From the NCBI GenBank assembly GCA_001600355.1, contig BCJU01000001.1:6696013-6760012 (forward strand): 64,000 nucleotides of DNA. The letters are read 5' to 3'. The translations under genes and the position numbers were made by a program. Shown piece after piece: positions 59,476 to 64,000 of this stretch; position 1 is the first letter of the stretch, and each line of letters begins with the position of its first letter. Origin of the DNA: Meira nashicola. Taxonomy: Eukaryota > Basidiomycota > Exobasidiomycetes > Exobasidiales > Brachybasidiaceae. The notes below the pieces were generated by a model that worked only from the letters and a program-made list of their open reading frames with translations, did no database searches and was not told the origin of the DNA.

Positions 59476-62400
59476 CTATCTCATCAATTTATCAAGTGAT
59501 TCCAACTCTCCTTCTGGTAATACAGGTACCGGTTGCCAATATGCACCGGCTGTAAAACCTTTACCTTGTGGAAATAGTGTAGATGACGCAACGGAAGATG
59601 AAGATGCAGCGGATAAATGAGAAGAAGCAGCTATCGAAAGATTACCATCGTTTAATTCAACATTTTCTCCATTTTGGATTCCCAATCCTAGCCCCGCTCC
59701 TTTGCCGATCGACCTTGATGCAGCACTGCTTACGCCTTTCAGCGGCGAAGATGATCTCGAAGAAGGTGCCCCGGTACTGCCTAGCCTCAATGATGGCGAT
59801 GGGCAAGGTGATGGAACAAGACTATCAGTACGCATACTTTTCAAACTTGGCGTTCCTGTATGCATGAAATGACCTCTGCCGAATCCAAATGCATCTCCAG
59901 GACTGACGACAAGTGTTTCTGCACGGCTCGGTAATGCGAATGGTAACATCTCTCTGCTGTTTAACTCCAAATCATACGTTGCCAAACGCACATCACCATT
60001 GCTATTATCGCTTGTTATTGATGCCAATCGAGGAACGTAATCGTTAATCGTTCTCCCCGTGATAAATAAAGAGTCAATCTCTCTCTGAACCTCACGTGCT
60101 GCTCGGCTTTCTGGTGTTTCCTCTGCACTGATTTCCATTGTTGTACTGTCTCCGTCAAGTTCCATGTTTTCAGGAGAATTGCAAGCTTCCGTTTCTCGTA
60201 TATAACTATCACTTCTGTGCATACCTTCAGGATCTGACTGAGTAGCCGTTCCACTTCTTCCATGAGTTGGTTTGATTGACTTTTCTGCTGACACTTTTGC
60301 TCGCGCAGCTTCCATCCTTCCCCTTTGCCAGTCCTTCTCCAATTGATCAAGATATTGAATACATTCCAATCCCATCTTTGGCTCTCCGATCTCGTACCTG
60401 TACTCGCTGATGACGTGTTTCAATTGCAATGGATTAAGCGACTTCAAGCCTTGCAAGGTAGCAATCAATCCGTCGAAATCAGTCAAGCTGCTTTGACATA
60501 ATATCCAAGTAACTAATTGATTCACTTTGGCGAAATGATGATTGATCAATGTGGCAGGTAAAGCATTCGTTTTTACCCAATCTTCCAAACCAGAAATATT
60601 GAGTCGAATTTGCATTGCTTTATTCTTGCAAATGAATCTCTTGTTCACCATAATGCGATTAAATGTTTCACATCCTACCCAAAATAAGATTTGTGACAAT
60701 GCTTGAACAATTATACAAGGATTAATTTCGTATAATTGAAGGATATGCAGAACGCTGGTGAGCATAGTTGTGATCGTTCTAGGTGAAGGTTTGGACGTTA
60801 AATCAGAGGCTGAATTGTCAGCCTGGCCCGCATTCCTGACCAAATTAGAATTCTTGGCAAATGATGTCGGTCTTGAGCCTACCTTTGATGGCGATGAAGG
60901 TGAAAAAGCCATCTTTGGATTATCCTGCATTGCGCGCATAGATCCTTCCCTAGAAGCGGAAGCTGGCGATGCTGTCGGAATAATTCCAGCACTTCTTGGA
61001 GATCCAGCTTCTGGTGTATTTGCTGCTGCAAAGATTTGGCTAAGAGGCCTTCGCTTCTTGCCAGCAGGAGAAGACCCAGCACTGCCTGTAAAACCTCTCA
61101 CACTGCCTTTCAATGTTTTCAGGATAGACCATTCATTCTCATACCGTATCTCTTCATCATCAAGAGAGGGAATCGAGTCGTATTCCAAAATGGCGGGGTC
61201 CAAAATCTTATCAATCCTCCTTTCAACATCTCGCACGATGAAAATGTAAATCTCGTTCACTAGCTCTGCCATTATTGAGCGATATTCTTCCGCTGTTGCA
61301 ATAGTGGCAAGGGTGACATCCCTTTGGAGATAATGCAAAAGCAAGACCGCATTATGTAGCCAAAATGCAAGATAGGTCAATTCCATTGGTTTTGCGTAAA
61401 GTACAGCCTCGACCGCATTGACGAACCCGAAGAGAAGTTCTTCTTGTAGATCTTCATCAGCCATGAAGCTAGCATAGCGTAGGCAAAGGTACATCACATT
61501 GGCTGGCTTACTACGATTTGTCCATGGAGCTCGTATTGGCTTTGCTTGCTTTACAATGTAGTCAAGAATTGCATCAACGTGCTTCTCTCCAAAAACAAGC
61601 ATTTGATCAGCCCGAACGCTTTCAAAATCAAATTCGTTGCTTAATGGATCTGCGCCTACTTCTATCGCACCACACCCTGATGCCAAACCGGAATGGACTG
61701 GCTTCCCTTTTCGTCTTTTTGCACGACGATCGGTTGGGTTGGCGAGTGTAGGTTGTTCACCCAATAAATCTTGATAATCCACTTGCAACATCACTGCGAC
61801 ATCCAACAACGCTCTCCTCCTCCCTTCACCAAGTTCTCTGGCTCTCAATTCTGTTTCTGCGATTTGTGTACGTTCTGCATGCCCAACAAGTCTTCTCATT
61901 GTTGTACTCGAAGATCGACTATGTCCGCCTATGCTGCTTGCTATAAAGCTTTGCTTTCCTGGTGATAGTGAAGCTTCCGGTAGAGCGGTTTGTTGGAGAG
62001 GCGTCTGTCTTGTACTATTTCCATCGCTCATTACACTCAGACTTCGTAGTCTTTGATGCAAAGTTGAAGTTTGCGTTCGTTCCAAATGAGATGCTTTTTG
62101 ATGTTCAAAAATCAAGTCGCTAATTAGTTGTCGATCTTCTCCATCAGTGCTTGATCCTTCTTCAGGTGTGGGTGCTGAAAGAATGAAATCTTCACAAGAG
62201 ACACCTTTCCATGTCCTCGCTTCACTGTCTGCTCCATGTGATAGTAAAAAGGAAACCAATGGTAAATTAGCATTGTTGATTGCAAACATGAGTGGAGTCC
62301 AACCGGAAGAATCTCGCTCATTAATTTCTGCTCCTGCTTGAATGAGAGTTCGGACTGCATCTGCGTGTCCCATAGATGTTGCTAAATTGACAGGTCCTAT

Positions 62401-62748
62401 AGCATCTTCATCGCGAATTGTTTCCCAGTCAAATCCATTGAAAGCAGGCAAACTTTGCTGCAACCTACTTGCTTGAATCTGAGAGCATATCCAAAGAAGT
62501 AGGTCATTATCACCACTCGAAGAAGCTTTCAAGATGGCATTCTGTATTTTCGATCGACGTAGTGCTTCTCCTCCAGGTATCTCTGAAGGAGACTTATTGC
62601 ACAATGCTTTGATTGCTTCTAGAGATGGACATAATTCCTGTAATGGATCAAGTATCGTTGCATACGCTGTCAAAGTTGATGTAGAAGCTTGTCCCTTTTC
62701 TTGATCATTATTTTCTGGTATCTGTCCTTCCACAACCGAATCTGTCAT
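59476..62748 (-). CDS. Ankyrin-repeat and DIL (dilute) domain protein
   Basis: 1090 aa from the ATG at 62748 (MTDSVVEGQ); the frame upstream starts at TTG. Two or more ankyrin repeats at about 115-185 (NLATSMGHADAVRTLIQAG, SGWTPLMFAINNANLPLVSF). A DIL-type domain spans about 390-815: AFWLHNAVLLLHYLQRD, a basic Ser-rich insert, then LYEINPCIIVQALSQILFW, NRIMVNKRF and LNPLQLKHVISEYRYEIGE. The DIL domain is the cargo-binding fold of class V myosins and also occurs in non-motor fungal proteins with ankyrin repeats. Role probably in actin/vesicle transport, not established. The C-terminus is Ser-rich. A decayed copy of its 3' end lies at 46.4 kb. Confidence 0.88.
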   Translation of the reverse strand: MTDSVVEGQIPENNDQEKGQASTSTLTAYATILDPLQELCPSLEAIKALCNKSPSEIPGGEALRRSKIQNAILKASSSGDNDLLLWICSQIQASRLQQSLPAFNGFDWETIRDEDAIGPVNLATSMGHADAVRTLIQAGAEINERDSSGWTPLMFAINNANLPLVSFLLSHGADSEARTWKGVSCEDFILSAPTPEEGSSTDGEDRQLISDLIFEHQKASHLERTQTSTLHQRLRSLSVMSDGNSTRQTPLQQTALPEASLSPGKQSFIASSIGGHSRSSSTTMRRLVGHAERTQIAETELRARELGEGRRRALLDVAVMLQVDYQDLLGEQPTLANPTDRRAKRRKGKPVHSGLASGCGAIEVGADPLSNEFDFESVRADQMLVFGEKHVDAILDYIVKQAKPIRAPWTNRSKPANVMYLCLRYASFMADEDLQEELLFGFVNAVEAVLYAKPMELTYLAFWLHNAVLLLHYLQRDVTLATIATAEEYRSIMAELVNEIYIFIVRDVERRIDKILDPAILEYDSIPSLDDEEIRYENEWSILKTLKGSVRGFTGSAGSSPAGKKRRPLSQIFAAANTPEAGSPRSAGIIPTASPASASREGSMRAMQDNPKMAFSPSSPSKVGSRPTSFAKNSNLVRNAGQADNSASDLTSKPSPRTITTMLTSVLHILQLYEINPCIIVQALSQILFWVGCETFNRIMVNKRFICKNKAMQIRLNISGLEDWVKTNALPATLINHHFAKVNQLVTWILCQSSLTDFDGLIATLQGLKSLNPLQLKHVISEYRYEIGEPKMGLECIQYLDQLEKDWQRGRMEAARAKVSAEKSIKPTHGRSGTATQSDPEGMHRSDSYIRETEACNSPENMELDGDSTTMEISAEETPESRAAREVQREIDSLFITGRTINDYVPRLASITSDNSNGDVRLATYDLELNSREMLPFALPSRAETLVVSPGDAFGFGRGHFMHTGTPSLKSMRTDSLVPSPCPSPSLRLGSTGAPSSRSSSPLKGVSSAASRSIGKGAGLGLGIQNGENVELNDGNLSIAASSHLSAASSSSVASSTLFPQGKGFTAGAYWQPVPVLPEGELESLDKLMR

Positions 62749-63142
62749 TCTAGCGTACGTCACAGCATGGATGAGGAAGTGCAAACGAAGCCCTGATTAT
62801 GATGGTAATGTCAATGCAAGCGTCGGAAGCCTGTACTATGATCAATCTATTCTGAGTGTTGGTTTGACATGGATCACCGCTTGATGTATTACTGCACTAA
62901 TCCTGTCAAACGTGAATAGGCCTTTGATTAGCCACGCTAAGCTATCGCTGATTGTACAAATCATTCCTTGTGCTGTGCTGCGCAGCGTTGCGCCAAAATT
63001 GAAATTGAGAGCAACACTTGTGACGCGTTTGCGTTTTAAATTAGGGCGTGGATATCTTAATTGCAATCTTACACTTCCTTAATCATTCTCATCAAATACC
63101 CCCTTTTCAGTTCTTGAACGCCGCAAGAGACAGATTGCAAAG
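62749..63142. promoter_or_regulatory. Divergent promoter, ankyrin-DIL / dynein heavy chain
   Basis: 394 bp. One ACGCGT at 63023-63028, 115-120 bp before the dynein ATG. No TATA box recognised. No gene. Confidence 0.4.
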
Positions 63143-64000
63143 ATGTCTGCCAGTGTTGGCATGGCTTCAAGTGGTGGAAATGGGAGGAATGCTTCAGCAA
63201 ATGGTGGAGCATTTATTGATGGCGGTACAAGTTCAGGAGGAGAAGAATTCGGAAATAATCGAGATAGAAATGCAACCGTTGATGTAAATCAGTTACGAAC
63301 GTATCTTGAAATGCTCTTGGCTGTTGTAATGTCAGCTACTGACAAAGCTTTGGCTAAAAGTATGTTTGCTCGTAATGCTGATCAAGATTGGCGAGAGATC
63401 CTTACAGATTTTGCTTTGGAATCTTCGATTACCGTATTGTTCGTCAACAAGATTCGATCTAATACTGGTCAAAGCTCTAATACAGCGACAGCTTCTTCTT
63501 CTTCGACAAATGTGGCTGCATTAGCCACTCAAGATGACGATGAAGATGCGTATGAATACAAATTGGCACTACGTCCTAGCTATACCCCTTCATACATCGC
63601 AAGTATCGCCCTAATCAAACGGGTTCCTATTCTCGATATCTCGTCAAATCTCGCCGCTCAACTCCATTTTGTCTCTCTCTTAGGTCCTTCGACAGCTTCT
63701 GCATCTTCAGTAAATCCTGAAAATGCACCTTCCCAAAATGAAGAAGGAACAACAACCATACGAGTTAGTCCGTATGAGGCTTTACACAGTGTAGTACATA
63801 ATGTTATGTCACCTTGGTTTGATGCATACGTCACAAGCAAAGAATCGTATGCTGGAAGTAAGAAAGGTATGTCAAGCAAAGATGCAGGAGCAGATGCGAA
63901 AATGGGTATCCCGATGACTAAACGCAAATTCGCCGAATTGGAATTGAGTCTCTTGCATTTGCAACAAAATGTCGAAATTCCAGAGATTCAATTACGCATT
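63143..64000 (+). CDS. DYN1: Cytoplasmic dynein heavy chain, N-terminal part (runs off the window)
   Basis: The first 286 codons, from MSASVGMASSGG, are open to the window edge with no intron. The fungal dynein heavy-chain N-terminus (dimerisation/tail) is clear: VDVNQLRTYLEMLLAVVMSA, YTPSYIASIALIKRVPILD, SPYEALHSVVHNVMSPWFDA and the very conserved KMGIPMTKRKFAELELSLLH (about 254-273) followed by LQQNVEIPEIQL. The first 45 residues are Gly/Ser-rich and not conserved. The full protein should be over 4000 aa: a minus-end microtubule motor for nuclear migration and endosome transport. Confidence 0.93.
   Translation, partial: MSASVGMASSGGNGRNASANGGAFIDGGTSSGGEEFGNNRDRNATVDVNQLRTYLEMLLAVVMSATDKALAKSMFARNADQDWREILTDFALESSITVLFVNKIRSNTGQSSNTATASSSSTNVAALATQDDDEDAYEYKLALRPSYTPSYIASIALIKRVPILDISSNLAAQLHFVSLLGPSTASASSVNPENAPSQNEEGTTTIRVSPYEALHSVVHNVMSPWFDAYVTSKESYAGSKKGMSSKDAGADAKMGIPMTKRKFAELELSLLHLQQNVEIPEIQLRI

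Larger units (their letters stand above)
58230..59625 (-). repeat. Inverted segmental duplication, copy B (likely source)
   Basis: About 1.4 kb matching 46430-47817 in reverse orientation. It includes the true 3' end of the ankyrin-DIL gene, the upstream region, the SPK paralogue B and its 3' flank. The intact gene end here, against a decayed one in copy A, suggests this is the source. Confidence 0.8.

Noticed and set aside
1..64000. tRNA, rRNA, spliceosomal snRNA, CRISPR, telomere or transposase sequences
   Set aside because: No B-box GGTTCGANNCC with matching arms, no U2/U6 core words and no transposon terminal repeats were recognised by reading. A covariance-model scan (Infernal/tRNAscan) would settle it.

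Overview
The window looks like nuclear DNA of a basidiomycete fungus, probably one with a compact, AT-leaning genome. Most genes are intronless. The five introns I could place are short (68-100 bp), with GTRAGT or GTGGGT donors and CTRAY-type branch points. Fungal-type proteins (Cut8/Sts1, a THI20 kinase-TenA fusion, a Pps1-type phosphatase, an ankyrin-DIL protein) sit beside FAM72, a YANK kinase and a PH-BEACH-WD40-FYVE protein, families absent from budding yeast. Several small, fast-evolving secreted proteins hint at a plant- or host-associated species, perhaps Ustilaginomycotina/Exobasidiomycetes. The lineage is an inference.

Layout. 0-35 kb is a conserved housekeeping block: a repeat-rich nuclear protein (possibly kinetochore), FAM72, a TBC Rab-GAP, ATG6/Beclin, THI20, cardiolipin synthase, NOP16, a small secreted protein, a C2H2 factor, STS1, the BEACH-FYVE protein, TOA1, a wax-synthase-like MBOAT, an unknown 98-aa spliced protein, a Tlg1/syntaxin-6 SNARE and a YANK kinase. 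From 36 to 59 kb core genes (MCM4, a Utp12-domain protein, a TRIC-like channel, a Pps1-type phosphatase) alternate with islands of small secreted protein genes and one secreted-protein pseudogene. 59.5-64 kb holds an ankyrin-DIL protein and the 5' end of cytoplasmic dynein heavy chain, which runs off the window.

The most unusual part is the secreted-protein archipelago at 36-59 kb. Seven small genes and one pseudogene encode a signal peptide followed by a Lys/Ser/Pro-rich tail, mostly with S-P-K motifs. A 1.4-kb inverted duplication (about 46.4-47.8 kb plus; 58.2-59.6 kb minus) carries two paralogues together with their upstream and downstream DNA. It also carries a decayed copy of the 3' end of the neighbouring ankyrin-DIL gene, which indicates the direction of copying. 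The non-coding upstream DNA of the two copies is more alike than the mature coding parts. Most genes of the group have a GCCCC box about 130-200 bp before the ATG and a TATA box 60-110 bp before it. Three copies of a roughly 37-bp element lie upstream of the 37-39 kb members.

Functional links: ATG6, the TBC protein, the Tlg1-like SNARE and the BEACH-FYVE protein belong to endosome/autophagy traffic. MCM4 and the Utp12 protein share a promoter with several MCB-like ACGCGT sites. No tRNA, rRNA, CRISPR array or transposase gene was seen. Start codons given here are the first plausible ATG, even where an open frame extends further upstream from a non-ATG codon.
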